Part shown: positions 19,680 to 30,893 of the stretch, piece after piece
Position numbering within the stretch: the first letter of the stretch is position 1
How the letters are laid out: each line of letters starts with the position of its first letter
Assembly (NCBI RefSeq): GCF_002556635.1
Contig: NZ_MWMO01000019.1
Span: 1-64,000 of the forward strand
Length of the DNA: 64,000 nucleotides
Direction of reading: 5' to 3'
Source: Novosphingobium sp. PC22D
Lineage (GTDB): Bacteria > Pseudomonadota > Alphaproteobacteria > Sphingomonadales > Sphingomonadaceae
Notes under the pieces: generated by a model
The model's database searches: none
What the model was told of the DNA's origin: nothing
Seen by the model: the letters and a program-made list of their open reading frames with translations, nothing else
Made by a program: the position numbers and the translations under genes

Positions 19680-20492
19680 ATGCGGCTCGCCCTCGAGCAC
19701 CCCTGGATCCTCCCGATCCTGCTGGCCCTGATCGCCGGCGAATTCGTCTGGCGGCGCAGGACGAAGCACGGCTATGACGGCGGCGCGGCTCTCGCCAGCC
19801 TGGGCGTCGCCGTCGGTCAGGGCATCATCCGGCCGCTGACCGGCATCGCGCTTGCCGTGATCTTCGGCGGACTGGCGCAAGTTGCACCGTTCGCATGGCC
19901 GGTCGATGACTGGCGCACCTGGGTCGCGGGCTTCGTCGCGGTGGAGTTCGTCTACTACTGGTTTCATCGCTTCAGCCACACCGTTCGCTGGCTCTGGGCG
20001 ACCCACGCGGTGCATCACAGCGCGACCGAGATGGTCTTGCCCGCCGCCGTCCGGCTGGGCTGGACCGAGTTCTTCTCGCTCGGCTGGCTGTTCTTCGCCA
20101 GCCTGCTGCTGGCCGGCTTCCCGCCCGTGGTGGTGGTGACGCTGCTTGGCATCAACCTGCTCTATCAGTTCCCGCTGCACACCGAGATGGTCGGCAGGCT
20201 GGGGCCGCTCGAATGGATCTTGAACACTCCGTCACATCACCGGGCGCACCATTCGCGCGACGCCGCCTTCCTCGACTGCAATTTCGGCGGCGTGCTGATC
20301 GTGTTCGACCGGCTCTTCGGCACGTTCCGGCAGGAGCCCGCGGGCGGCGGACTGCGCTACGGCCTTGTCAACGGCCTCGACAGCCGTAATCCGCTGCGCA
20401 TCGCGCTGCACGAATGGGGCAGGATGATGCGGGACATGCGGCGCGCCGAAGGGGGCGCCGCCAGGGTCAGGATCGCGTTCGGCCGTCCCTGA
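19680..20492 (+). CDS. Sterol desaturase / fatty acid hydroxylase family membrane enzyme
   Basis: A 270-residue integral membrane di-iron enzyme. The three histidine clusters are present: 'HRFSH' near residue 98, 'HAVHH' near 115 and 'HHRAHH' near 183, embedded between hydrophobic segments. Bacterial relatives hydroxylate or desaturate lipids, carotenoids or hopanoids; the substrate here is not deducible. It is tightly linked to the EF-hand gene and lies 40 bp before psd, so it may modify membrane lipids. Confidence 0.88.
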   Translation: MRLALEHPWILPILLALIAGEFVWRRRTKHGYDGGAALASLGVAVGQGIIRPLTGIALAVIFGGLAQVAPFAWPVDDWRTWVAGFVAVEFVYYWFHRFSHTVRWLWATHAVHHSATEMVLPAAVRLGWTEFFSLGWLFFASLLLAGFPPVVVVTLLGINLLYQFPLHTEMVGRLGPLEWILNTPSHHRAHHSRDAAFLDCNFGGVLIVFDRLFGTFRQEPAGGGLRYGLVNGLDSRNPLRIALHEWGRMMRDMRRAEGGAARVRIAFGRP

Positions 20493-20532
20493 TGCGGCCT
20501 GCGCCATTGCGGCGCGGCAGCGGAGGCCCTAC

Positions 20533-21291
20533 ATGCCTTCAATGCCCGGAGAGATAGTTGACAATCAGGGCCGGGGCGAAGTCAGTTGGCAATGGCCTGC
20601 GATTCATCCGGAAGGCCGCAAGTTCGGGGCGATCGTCGCGGTTGCCTGTCTTGTGACGCTGATCCTCGGATGGACCTGGATCGCCTGGCCGCTCGCGATC
20701 CTCACGGTTTGCGTGGTGGCGTTCTTCCGCGATCCGGTCCGCATTACGCCCACCGAGGACCGCTTCCTCGTCGCGCCCGCGGATGGCCTCGTCACCCTCA
20801 TCCAGAAGGTCGCGCCCCCGCGTGAACTGACCACCGACGACGGCAGCGGCCTGGCGCCGCTTCCGCCGGACGAGGTCACCCGCCTCTCGATCTTCATGAG
20901 CGTGTTCGACGTGCACATCAACCGCGCCCCGATCGGCGGCACGGTGCGGCGGGTGATCTACATCCCCGGCAAGTTCGTGAACGCCGATCTCGACAAGGCG
21001 AGCGAGGAGAACGAGCGCCAGCACGTCCTCATCGAACGCGGCGACGGCCTGCAGATCTGTTTTACGCAGATCGCGGGACTGGTCGCGCGGCGGATCGTAC
21101 CCTTCATCAAGCCCGGCGATATCCTCGCGTCCGGCCAGCGTGTCGGGCTTATCCGCTTCGGCAGCCGCGTCGATGTCTATCTGCCGCGCGGCAGCGAGCC
21201 GCGCGTGCTGATGGGCCAGAAGGTCGTCGCGGGCGAGACGGTGCTTGCCGAACTGGGCGAGGCGCCGCTGATCCAGGGCGTTTCCCAGTGA
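20533..21291 (+). CDS. psd: Phosphatidylserine decarboxylase proenzyme
   Basis: A 252-residue member of the short archaeal/alphaproteobacterial-type Psd group. A GGAGG box precedes ATG 20533. Membrane-inserting hydrophobic stretches span residues 31-65, followed by 'FFRDPVRITP', 'SVFDVHINRAPIGGTV' and the autocleavage site Gly210-Ser211 within 'LIRFGSRVDVYLP', where Ser becomes the pyruvoyl group. It converts phosphatidylserine to phosphatidylethanolamine at the inner membrane. Its stop overlaps the pssA start (ATGA), coupling the two consecutive steps of PE synthesis. Confidence 0.95.
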   Translation: MPSMPGEIVDNQGRGEVSWQWPAIHPEGRKFGAIVAVACLVTLILGWTWIAWPLAILTVCVVAFFRDPVRITPTEDRFLVAPADGLVTLIQKVAPPRELTTDDGSGLAPLPPDEVTRLSIFMSVFDVHINRAPIGGTVRRVIYIPGKFVNADLDKASEENERQHVLIERGDGLQICFTQIAGLVARRIVPFIKPGDILASGQRVGLIRFGSRVDVYLPRGSEPRVLMGQKVVAGETVLAELGEAPLIQGVSQ

Positions 21292-22148
21292 CCGACGCGC
21301 TCGGTGACCCCGATTTCGTCGATGATCCTCTGCCCGGTCGCGGCAAGCGACGCCTCGCCAAGGGACTGAGCGCGCGCGCGCTCGTCCCCAACGCCATTAC
21401 CGCGGCGGCGCTCTGCTCGGGCCTCACCGGCATCCGTTTCGCGATCGCCGGCGATTTCGAAAAGTCGGTCCAGGCGGTGATCCTCGCCGGCCTGCTGGAC
21501 GGGATCGACGGCCGCGCCGCGCGGCTCCTCAAGGCGCAGACGCGATTTGGCGCCGAACTCGACAGCCTCGCCGATTCGATCTCGTTCGGCGTTGCACCGG
21601 CGCTGATCGTCTATCTGTGGGCCTTGCGCGACTTGCCGAGCATCGGCTGGATCTCCGCGCTCGCCTTCGCGATCTGCTGCGTGCTGCGGCTGGCCCGCTT
21701 CAACGCGCGGCTCGACATTCATGACCAGCCGCACAAGGTCGCGGGCTTCCTGACCGGGGTTCCGGCGCCGCTTGGCGCCGGTCTCGCCTTCCTGCCGCTC
21801 TATCTGTGGATCGCCAGCGGCGTGAACGAGTTCGCGCATCCGGTTGCCGTGAGCTTGTGGATGGCGCTGATCGCCTTCCTGATGATCTCGAACCTGCCGA
21901 CGCTGAGCTGGTCGAAACTGCGTCCACCGCGCGAAATCCGCATCGGCGTCATTGCCGTCGTCGGCCTGCTCGTAGCGGCGCTCCTGACCGAGCCCTGGCT
22001 GACACTGGCCGCCCTGACGATGGGCTACCTCGCTCTGGTTCCGATCGGCGCGATTGCCTATGCCCGCCGCCACCGTCGCAAAGGGGAAAGTGACGCCTCC
22101 GCAACCGACACGGAGACAGGGGCGACGCAAGCGATCGAGCGCGAATAG
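21288..22148 (+). CDS. pssA: CDP-diacylglycerol--serine O-phosphatidyltransferase
   Basis: A 286-residue polytopic protein with the CDP-alcohol phosphotransferase motif DG-x2-AR-x8-G-x3-D-x3-D ('LDGIDGRAARLLKAQ' then 'FGAELDSLAD') near residues 72-97. It transfers phosphatidyl from CDP-DAG to L-serine, giving the substrate for Psd encoded just upstream. About eight hydrophobic segments follow. The N-terminal 25 residues are polar. It ends before a bidirectional terminator facing hup. Confidence 0.95.
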   Translation: MTDALGDPDFVDDPLPGRGKRRLAKGLSARALVPNAITAAALCSGLTGIRFAIAGDFEKSVQAVILAGLLDGIDGRAARLLKAQTRFGAELDSLADSISFGVAPALIVYLWALRDLPSIGWISALAFAICCVLRLARFNARLDIHDQPHKVAGFLTGVPAPLGAGLAFLPLYLWIASGVNEFAHPVAVSLWMALIAFLMISNLPTLSWSKLRPPREIRIGVIAVVGLLVAALLTEPWLTLAALTMGYLALVPIGAIAYARRHRRKGESDASATDTETGATQAIERE

Positions 22149-22181
22149 GCGACGACCGCGAACCAGTACACATTACTTCAA

Positions 22182-22218
22182 AAAAGCGCCGCGCTTCTAT
22201 TCAAAGCACGGCGCTTTT
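22182..22218. terminator. Bidirectional rho-independent terminator between pssA and hup
   Basis: AAAAGCGCCG and CGGCGCTTTT form a perfect 10-bp stem around a 17-nt loop. Because each arm begins or ends with a run of four or more A or T, it can terminate both the pssA transcript (plus) and the hup transcript (minus). Confidence 0.88.
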
Positions 22219-22257
22219 CGAAAATCGACTTTCTGACGGACCAGGCCGCCTCTCTCG

Positions 22258-22530
22258 TTAGTTGACGGCGTCTTTCAGTCCTTTGCCCGCCTTGAACTTG
22301 GGCTGAGTGGAGGCCTTGATCTCCATCGGCTCACCGGTGCGCGGATTGCGGCCCGTCGACGCCTTGCGCTTCGCGACCGAAAACGTACCGAAACCAACCA
22401 GTCTAACCTCATCCCCCTTTTTCAGCGCGCCCGTGATCGAGTCGAACACGCCTTCGACGGCCTTCGTGGCGTCGCTCCGTGTAAGTCCGCTCGTATCGGC
22501 AACAGCGCTGATGAGATCGTTCTTGTTCAT
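22258..22530 (-). CDS. hup: DNA-binding protein HU
   Basis: A 90-residue histone-like protein, exactly the usual family length, starting 'MNKNDLISAVADTSGLTRSDA' minus its last residue and containing the HU/IHF arm 'GFGTFSVAKRKASTGRNPRTG'. It binds and bends DNA without strong sequence preference as a dimer. The start is preceded by a run of G residues (GGGGG). It lies downstream of lon on the same strand but has its own likely promoter, and ends at a bidirectional terminator. Confidence 0.97.
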   Translation of the reverse strand: MNKNDLISAVADTSGLTRSDATKAVEGVFDSITGALKKGDEVRLVGFGTFSVAKRKASTGRNPRTGEPMEIKASTQPKFKAGKGLKDAVN

Positions 22531-22594
22531 TCTGGGAACCCCCTAAGCCACGGTGAATCGGAAAGTTGCAAGAATCGCCTCTCGACTCAGCTCG

Positions 22595-22623
22595 AATTGA
22601 AACCGATTTGTCACCGAAGTCAA
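22595..22623 (-). promoter_or_regulatory. Candidate promoter of hup
   Basis: On the minus strand TTGACT (22618-22623) is followed after 17 bp by TCAATT (22595-22600), about 65 bp before the HU start. The -35 fits the consensus well; the -10 is weak. Confidence 0.4.
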
Positions 22624-22718
22624 AATCAAAAGCCGCCGAAGTGCGCCTGCACCGGACGTTTGATAAAAAAGTCTTCGACTATCCCGGCTTGTGCACTGCA
22701 ACAACAGCGAACAAGCGC

Positions 22719-22741
22719 GGGCGGCACGCCAGATGCCGCCC
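22719..22741 (-). terminator. Stem-loop after lon
   Basis: GGGCGGC and GCCGCCC form a 7-bp GC-only stem with a 9-nt loop, 15 bp beyond the lon stop. The following minus-strand sequence is only moderately T-rich, so termination may be partial. Confidence 0.45.
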
Positions 22742-22755
22742 AGTAAAAGTGTAGA

Positions 22756-25176
<2,421 letters not shown>

Positions 25177-25456
25177 CGTTTGAAGGGCGCTGGCTACGCG
25201 CCCAACCGTACATATCCGGTTTCCCGGGGAATATGGGGGCGCCCCCGCTGGCGCGCAATGGTGATAAGCCCCCTGCTTGTGGATGCATCCGCGGCCCGGC
25301 GCGCCAGGCGAGCCATTCGCCCGCGCAAGACCCTTTCGCCGCGTGGACAAAATCTTTCGCCGCCCCGCTTTCGGTCATGAAACGTAAACCTATCAAGGCG
25401 ATAGCTTTGGATAGCGCACCGGGGGTGGGCGTCATGGCAGTTGGGGGCCAACCATA

Positions 25457-27577
25457 GTGGAACGCGGTGCGGTCGCGCGTATCGGACATAAACCGGGCTT
25501 GCGGATCGGAGAACTGATCCCAACCACCAGTCGATCATTCGAAAAACGGCTCGTCATTGCGGTTTCAATCATCGTTCTTGCGATCCTCGGTCTTCAGTTC
25601 GTGTCACACGACCGCGCGAATGCGCTGGCGCACGAGGGCGAAGACTTGCGCCGTACTGTCTCGATGGCGACGCAGAGCGACCGGCTGCTGAAGCTCGTCA
25701 TCCGCTTCAAGCTCGATTCGCGCGCCGCCATCCCGCCCGGCCCGGACGGCATGGCCCGCTACGCCGGAGCGCTGACCGACACCGCGATGGATATCGAGGA
25801 GGTGGTCAACGCGCTCCGACTGGACGGTCTGGGTGCGATAGACCCGGCACGGCACGACCAGGTCTTCCAAGACCTCGACCGTGTGGTGGAAGGTTTTGTT
25901 TCGCAACGGAATACATCGTCCTCGAACAGCAGCGCCCGGCGGCTGGACGAGATGCTGAACGCCGCCACGGCGCTGAGCGACGAAAGTCAGGCGCGGCGCG
26001 ACCAGGCGATCGCGCGGCTCGAAGGCTCGGCGCAGCGCTGGAACCGGCAAGTGGCCATTTTCGCCCTCGTGCTGCTCGCGCTCGCGCTTGCCATCCACTT
26101 CGACATCTCGCGCAATATCCTGCCCGCGCTGCGGCGCATGCACGGGTCGCTCAAGCGTCTCGCCGAGGGCGACCTCGACGTGCCGATCGAAAGGTTCAAA
26201 CTCGTCGAGCTTCGCGACCTGGCGCGATCGCTTGAGACCTTCCGGCGCAATGCGCTCGCCGTTCAGGACCTCGCCTTCGCCGATCCGTCCACGGACCTGC
26301 CCAACCGCCGCGCCTTCGTGCAAATCGCGCCAAGGCTGCTGATGAACCGCGATCACGATGCCCCGGCGTTCATCGCGCTGATTGATATCGATCGATTCAA
26401 GTACATCAATGACGACTTCGGTCATGAGTCGAGCGACCGGCTGGTCCGGCTGCTCGGCGAGCGCATGCGCGAAGCCCTCGGCGAAGACGCCCTGCTCGCC
26501 CGCATCGGCGGCGACGAATTCGCGATCTATTGCGCGACGCAGGACCAGGCCCCGCCCGGCATTGTCTGCGACGCGCTGACCAGAGCGGTTCGTCAACCGT
26601 TCGAACTCGACGGAACGGCCATTTCAATCACGGTTTCGATCGGCTTCGCCGAAATCGAGTCGGCGGACGGCGACATCGAGCATATCCTGCATCGTGCCGA
26701 TCTCGCGCTCTATGCCTCAAAGCGCAACGGCCGCAATCGGGCGACGAGATTCAACGCGGATCTCTCGCAGGAACGCGATCTCGACCGGGCGCTCGAACGC
26801 GATCTGGCGGAAGCCCTTGGCGGCGGCCAGCTTCGAATGGTTTACCAGCCCATCTACCCGACCACGAATGCCGCGCAGGAGATCGAGGCGCTGGTGCGCT
26901 GGCGCCACCCCCGGCTCGGCGAAATCTCCCCAGGCCGCTTCATCCCCGCCGCCGAACGCAGCGGTGTCATGCCCGAACTGGGTGCCTGGATCGTCGATCG
27001 CGCGCTGTCGGACCTGTCGCGTTGGGCGGGCCTGGCGATGAGCGTCAACCTGTCACCGATCCAGCTCCAGCAGGAAGGCTTCGTCAGCTTCCTGCTGGAG
27101 GCCTGCCAAAAATACCGGATTTCGCCCCGCCGCGTCATTCTGGAAGTCACCGAGACGATCTCGATCGAGCGCAACGCGCGCGCGCTGCTCACGCTCGAAC
27201 TGCTGCGCAATGCCGGGTTCCGCATCGCCCTGGACGATTTCGGGACCGGCTATTCGTCGCTGTGCATGATGAAGAACTTCAAGTTCGATCGGCTGAAACT
27301 CGATCGTTCCCTCGTGATCGACATCGGCGAGGACGAGACCTCGCGTGCCGTGTTCGATGCCGCCGTGCAGATGGCCCGGCAGATCGGCGCCGAAGTCGTC
27401 GCCGAAGGGGTGAGCGAGGAAGCGCTGGTCGAAACCGCGCTGGTCGCCGGCTGCACACACCTGCAGGGCTTCCATCTCAGCCAGCCGGTCGAGGCGCAGA
27501 CGATCCAGGAGATCTACGACGCCGCCCTGCGAAAAGCCGAACGTGCGACCGCGATGGCGGTCGCGCAGGTCTCCTAG
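25457..27577 (+). CDS. Membrane-bound GGDEF-EAL cyclic-di-GMP enzyme
   Basis: A 706-residue protein from GTG 25457 (GGGGGC about 10 nt upstream). Helix at residues 32-49, an extracytoplasmic sensor with helical character to about 200, second helix about 200-218, HAMP-like linker, GGDEF domain with intact 'IGGDEFAI' near residue 351, and EAL domain with 'EALVRWRHP' near 476 and 'DDFGTGYSSL' near 595. Both catalytic signatures are present, so it may make or degrade c-di-GMP, or use one domain as a regulator. It is divergent from lon. Confidence 0.93.
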   Translation: MERGAVARIGHKPGLRIGELIPTTSRSFEKRLVIAVSIIVLAILGLQFVSHDRANALAHEGEDLRRTVSMATQSDRLLKLVIRFKLDSRAAIPPGPDGMARYAGALTDTAMDIEEVVNALRLDGLGAIDPARHDQVFQDLDRVVEGFVSQRNTSSSNSSARRLDEMLNAATALSDESQARRDQAIARLEGSAQRWNRQVAIFALVLLALALAIHFDISRNILPALRRMHGSLKRLAEGDLDVPIERFKLVELRDLARSLETFRRNALAVQDLAFADPSTDLPNRRAFVQIAPRLLMNRDHDAPAFIALIDIDRFKYINDDFGHESSDRLVRLLGERMREALGEDALLARIGGDEFAIYCATQDQAPPGIVCDALTRAVRQPFELDGTAISITVSIGFAEIESADGDIEHILHRADLALYASKRNGRNRATRFNADLSQERDLDRALERDLAEALGGGQLRMVYQPIYPTTNAAQEIEALVRWRHPRLGEISPGRFIPAAERSGVMPELGAWIVDRALSDLSRWAGLAMSVNLSPIQLQQEGFVSFLLEACQKYRISPRRVILEVTETISIERNARALLTLELLRNAGFRIALDDFGTGYSSLCMMKNFKFDRLKLDRSLVIDIGEDETSRAVFDAAVQMARQIGAEVVAEGVSEEALVETALVAGCTHLQGFHLSQPVEAQTIQEIYDAALRKAERATAMAVAQVS

Positions 27578-27627
27578 GCGGCCGATCCGTCGGGCAATGG
27601 TCCGCCCGGCTCCCGCGCGCCAGGCAC

Positions 27628-28140
27628 CTAGCCGAAGGTGAAATCGACCATCATGTCGCCCGAGATCGTCTCGAGCGCGGAGCGGACCTTCTCGGGGTCG
27701 GTGCCGCTGGGCACATGGGTGTGGACGCGCCCGCGAAACAGCAGTTCGCCCGACCACGCACCGTTCTCGATCTCGGTATCGATTTCCTCGATATTTACGC
27801 CGAGCCCGGCGAGCAGCCTGGTCAGTTCGGCGACGATACCGGGGCGATCCTGTCCGACGAGATCAATCAGCAGCGGCTCCCCGCCGGCGACCGCATCCTC
27901 TCCGGCGGGAACCACGCTGACCGCGAGACCGTGCGAATCGATCGCGCGGACCTCGTGTTCGAGCTTCGTTGCCGCATCGGGCGCGATCTCGACGAGGACC
28001 GAGCCCACGTACATCCCGCCCAGCTTGCTGAGATGGCTTTCCAGCCAGTTGCCGCCGGCCGCGAACACCGCGTCGGCGACCGCCTGCGTCAGGCCGGGCC
28101 GGTCGCTCCCGCTGACCGTGAGAATCAGGCGAACGCTCAT
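27628..28140 (-). CDS. Tandem ACT-domain protein (GcvR-like)
   Basis: A 170-residue cytoplasmic protein made of two ACT domains: 'LILTVSGSDRPGLTQAVADAV' without its last residue at the start, and 'LLIDLVGQDRPGIVAELTRLL' likewise near residue 90. This is the layout of the glycine cleavage regulator GcvR and relatives, which sense glycine. No DNA-binding domain is present, so it would act through a partner. It follows ybaB by 17 bp on the same strand, an unusual place, since recR is the common neighbour. Confidence 0.85.
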   Translation of the reverse strand: MSVRLILTVSGSDRPGLTQAVADAVFAAGGNWLESHLSKLGGMYVGSVLVEIAPDAATKLEHEVRAIDSHGLAVSVVPAGEDAVAGGEPLLIDLVGQDRPGIVAELTRLLAGLGVNIEEIDTEIENGAWSGELLFRGRVHTHVPSGTDPEKVRSALETISGDMMVDFTFG

Positions 28141-28157
28141 CGTCGTCCCGTCCCGGC

Positions 28158-28493
28158 TCAGAACGGCAGCTTGAAGCCGGGGGGCAGACCCATGCCCTGC
28201 TGCGCCTTCGCGAGTTCCTCGTTGGCGACGCTGTCAGCCTTGACCCGGGCATCGTTGTAGGCCGCCGCGACGAGATCCTCGAGGATCGCCTTCTCACCCG
28301 GCTGGATCAGGCTGTCGTCGATCGACACGCCGATGACGCGGCCCTTGGCCGAACAGCGGATCTTGACGAGCCCCCCGCCCGAAAGCCCCTCGACCTCGAT
28401 GGCATCGAGCTTGCCCTGGGTCTCGGTCATCTGCTTCTGGATCGATTCGGCCGCCTGCTGCGCGGCCGCGATCATCTCTTCCATGCTCTTCAT
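28158..28493 (-). CDS. YbaB/EbfC family nucleoid-associated protein
   Basis: A 111-residue protein from ATG 28493, with GGAG 6 nt upstream; this ATG overlaps the dnaX stop (ATGA). Characteristic heptad-rich start 'MKSMEEMIAAAQQAAESIQKQ' minus a residue, then the conserved 'GLVKIRCSAKGRVIGVSIDD' and the Asp/Asn-rich 'VAAAYNDARVKADSVANEEL'. The dimer binds DNA with low specificity. The dnaX-ybaB pairing is conserved across bacteria and supports the call. Confidence 0.93.
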   Translation of the reverse strand: MKSMEEMIAAAQQAAESIQKQMTETQGKLDAIEVEGLSGGGLVKIRCSAKGRVIGVSIDDSLIQPGEKAILEDLVAAAYNDARVKADSVANEELAKAQQGMGLPPGFKLPF

Positions 28494-30349
28494 CAGCGTC
28501 TCCAATTACGTCCGCCGCCATGCGCGGCCTGCCGGTCGTCCTCGACGATCTCGGCTTCGGGAAAGGCCGAAAACGTCGCTTCGACCAAGGGGGAACGGCG
28601 GACGACTTCGGCGTCGGCCCGCTTGCGCGCCTCGTCCTGCTCGACAAGCGTCGGCGCGCCTTGCGCCTCGACCCGCTCGATTCGCCAGCGTTGCCCCGTC
28701 GCCTGGTTGAGGCCGTCGCGCAATGCCTGGGTGATGTCATCGCGAAACTCCCCCGGCTGCGTGAACCGAAGCAGCTCCGAACCGAGTTCGACCACGCGAA
28801 CCTGCATGCGCATCATGCTTGCGATGGCGAGCGCGCCGCGCCGCTCGACGAGAGCGACAAGCTCTTCCCAGCCCTGTGCCGACGGCGCGGGCGCCGCCTG
28901 CGCGACCGGTCCGGCAGAACCTTCGGCGGCGACCCCCGCCGCCAGCGGGCCGGCCTTCGCGAGGTCCTCGATGCGGCGCGCGAGCATCCCGGGATCGGGC
29001 ATGGTACCGGCGTGGAGAATCCGCAGCAGCGCCATCTGCGCCGCAACCAGAGGATCGGGCGCGGACTTCACCTCATCGTGCCCCTTGAGCAGCAATTGCC
29101 ACATCCGGTGGAGCTGCCCGGCGCTCAAGTCGCGCGCCCACAGGCCGATCGCCTCGCGCTCCTCGGCGGAGATCGCATCGGCCGGCGTCCCGCCGACCTG
29201 CGCGACGGTGACGCGGTGGGTGAGATCCATCAGCCCGCGCACCAGCGCGATCGGATCGACGCCGAGCGCGAACTGATGCGCGACGAGTTCGAGCACCGTC
29301 GCCCCCTCGCCAGCGAGGATCGCGGCGAAGAGCTGGCGCTGCACGCTCTTGTCCGAAAGCCCGAGCATGTCGCGCACGCGCGCGGCGAGCACCCGGCCCT
29401 CGCCGTCGAGATCGGCATGGGCAATCGCCTGGTCGAGGATCGACAGACCGTCGCGCACTGATCCGTCGGCAGCGGCCGCGACCATCGAGAGCGCCTCATC
29501 CTCGGCGCCGACGCCTTCCTTCTCGCAGATCGCCGCGAAGTGTTCGGCGAGCATCGGCGCGGGAATGCGCCGCAGGTCGAAGCGCTGGCAGCGCGAGAGC
29601 ACCGTGACCGGCAGCTTCTCGACCTCGGTCGTCGCGAACAGGAACTTCACGTGCGCCGGCGGCTCCTCGAGCGTCTTGAGCAGCGCGTTGAACGCATTGC
29701 GCGAGAGCATGTGGACTTCGTCGATGATGTAGATCTTGTAGCGCGCCGAAACCGCCGCGTAGCGCACGGCCTCGACGATCTCGCGCACGTCGTCGACGCC
29801 GGTGTGGCTCGCCGCGTCCATCTCGATCACATCGATGTGGCGCCCCTCGGCGATCGCGACGCATGGTTCGCACTGGCCGCACGGATTGATCGTCGGACCG
29901 CCGGTGCCGTCCGGCCCGACGCAGTTGAGCGCCTTGGCGATCAGCCGCGCGGTCGATGTCTTGCCGACCCCGCGCACGCCGGTCATCAGGAAGGCATGCG
30001 CCAGTCGGTCGCGCTTGATCGCGTTCGCGAGGGTCGTGACCATCGCTTCCTGGCCGATCAGCTCGGAGAAGGTCTGCGGGCGGTATTTGCGCGCAAGCAC
30101 GCGATAGGGTTGCGCCGCGGCGACCGGTGCGGATTGCTGCGCGGGCGGCTGCTTGGGAGCCGGCCCCGCTTCGGCGGGAGCGGCAGGCGGCTCCGGCGCG
30201 GGCGGGGGCGAGGACGGGGGCGCGCCGAACATCGAGGACTGGCCCGCCGCCTCGAGGTCGGACGCACTCGGCCGCTCGGGCGGCTGTTCGGCGGACTCGT
30301 CCTCCTGCCAGGGGGGCGTTTGGCCGAAGATGTCGCGGGAATCGTCCAT
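28493..30349 (-). CDS. dnaX: DNA polymerase III subunit gamma/tau
   Basis: A 618-residue clamp-loader ATPase starting at ATG 30349 (a GTG sits immediately before it). An 80-residue Pro/Ala-rich extension precedes the conserved 'YRVLARKYRPQTFSELIGQEA'. AAA+ motifs: Walker A 'GVRGVGKTSTAR', zinc cysteines 'NPCGQCEPC', Walker B 'IIDEVHMLS', arginine finger 'VLSRCQRFD'. Domain III and a tau-like C-terminus follow. It loads the sliding clamp in the replisome. No obvious slippery site for programmed frameshifting was seen. It lies between the SRP RNA gene and ybaB. Confidence 0.96.
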   Translation of the reverse strand: MDDSRDIFGQTPPWQEDESAEQPPERPSASDLEAAGQSSMFGAPPSSPPPAPEPPAAPAEAGPAPKQPPAQQSAPVAAAQPYRVLARKYRPQTFSELIGQEAMVTTLANAIKRDRLAHAFLMTGVRGVGKTSTARLIAKALNCVGPDGTGGPTINPCGQCEPCVAIAEGRHIDVIEMDAASHTGVDDVREIVEAVRYAAVSARYKIYIIDEVHMLSRNAFNALLKTLEEPPAHVKFLFATTEVEKLPVTVLSRCQRFDLRRIPAPMLAEHFAAICEKEGVGAEDEALSMVAAAADGSVRDGLSILDQAIAHADLDGEGRVLAARVRDMLGLSDKSVQRQLFAAILAGEGATVLELVAHQFALGVDPIALVRGLMDLTHRVTVAQVGGTPADAISAEEREAIGLWARDLSAGQLHRMWQLLLKGHDEVKSAPDPLVAAQMALLRILHAGTMPDPGMLARRIEDLAKAGPLAAGVAAEGSAGPVAQAAPAPSAQGWEELVALVERRGALAIASMMRMQVRVVELGSELLRFTQPGEFRDDITQALRDGLNQATGQRWRIERVEAQGAPTLVEQDEARKRADAEVVRRSPLVEATFSAFPEAEIVEDDRQAAHGGGRNWRR

Positions 30350-30421
30350 CACGCGCGAAGGTAGGACCTGAGAGTCACAATGTCAGCGCGTTTCGGCGAA
30401 AAACCTTGGAGTGAAGAAGGA

Positions 30422-30510
30422 GCCGGCCGACCCGCCGCAACCCGTTGTGGCTGCTTCCTTCCGGACCTGACCAGGTTGGCGGACGCAAGCGCCCGACCGA
30501 CTCCCGGCGG
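30422..30510 (-). ncRNA. ffs: Signal recognition particle RNA (small, 4.5S type)
   Basis: The minus strand carries the nearly invariant SRP domain IV hairpin: GGTCAGGTCCGGAAGGAAG followed by CAGCC. The ends GCCGGG (5') and GCCGGC (3') pair to close the hairpin rod, giving about 90 nt. A T-rich stretch follows on the minus strand. It sits just upstream of dnaX, a conserved place for this gene in alphaproteobacteria. The RNA binds Ffh and targets nascent membrane proteins. Exact ends are estimates. Confidence 0.93.
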
Positions 30511-30581
30511 CGCATATGGCGAAACGCGGCTCACGATGCAAGCCCGGTCCATGGCTCGGCCCGGTCGACGATCGGGCAATA

Positions 30582-30860
30582 TCAGCGGAAGTTGTCGGCG
30601 TAGGCCTGGATCTTGAGCCGGCGCGGCGGGGTCGCATGCACCTCGGCGGCGATACCGTAGCGCTCGGCATAGGCCATGGCGTCGGCCTGGGTCGGGAACC
30701 TGAGCTGGACCTGCTGCTTCATGTCGCCCGATCCGGCCCAACCCATCAGCGGATCGGGCCGCTTCGCCTCCTCAGGCGCGAACTCGAGGATCCACTGGTC
30801 CGTAAGCGCCCTGCCCGACTGCATGGCGTTCTTCGGTCGCTGGAAGATGCGTGCACTCAT
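30582..30860 (-). CDS. ETC complex I subunit, NDUFS4-like (accessory)
   Basis: A 92-residue protein beginning 'MSARIFQRPKNAMQSGRA'; upstream ATGs at 30872 and 30878 are in frame but outside conservation. 'WILEFAPEE', 'DPLMGWAGSGDM' and 'LRFPTQADAMAYAERYGI' match the ETC_C1_NDUFA4/NDUFS4 family, the 18-kDa accessory subunit of complex I found in alphaproteobacteria and mitochondria. The nuo operon is not in the window; this gene is usually unlinked to it. Confidence 0.9.
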   Translation of the reverse strand: MSARIFQRPKNAMQSGRALTDQWILEFAPEEAKRPDPLMGWAGSGDMKQQVQLRFPTQADAMAYAERYGIAAEVHATPPRRLKIQAYADNFR

Positions 30861-30893
30861 GCCGTTCGCCATGCCCACGAATCGCGCTTCGAA

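Noticed and set aside
25215..25260. CCCCATAT upstream of lon as a heat-shock sigma-32 promoter
   Set aside because: No acceptable -35 (CTTG) at the right distance on the minus strand.
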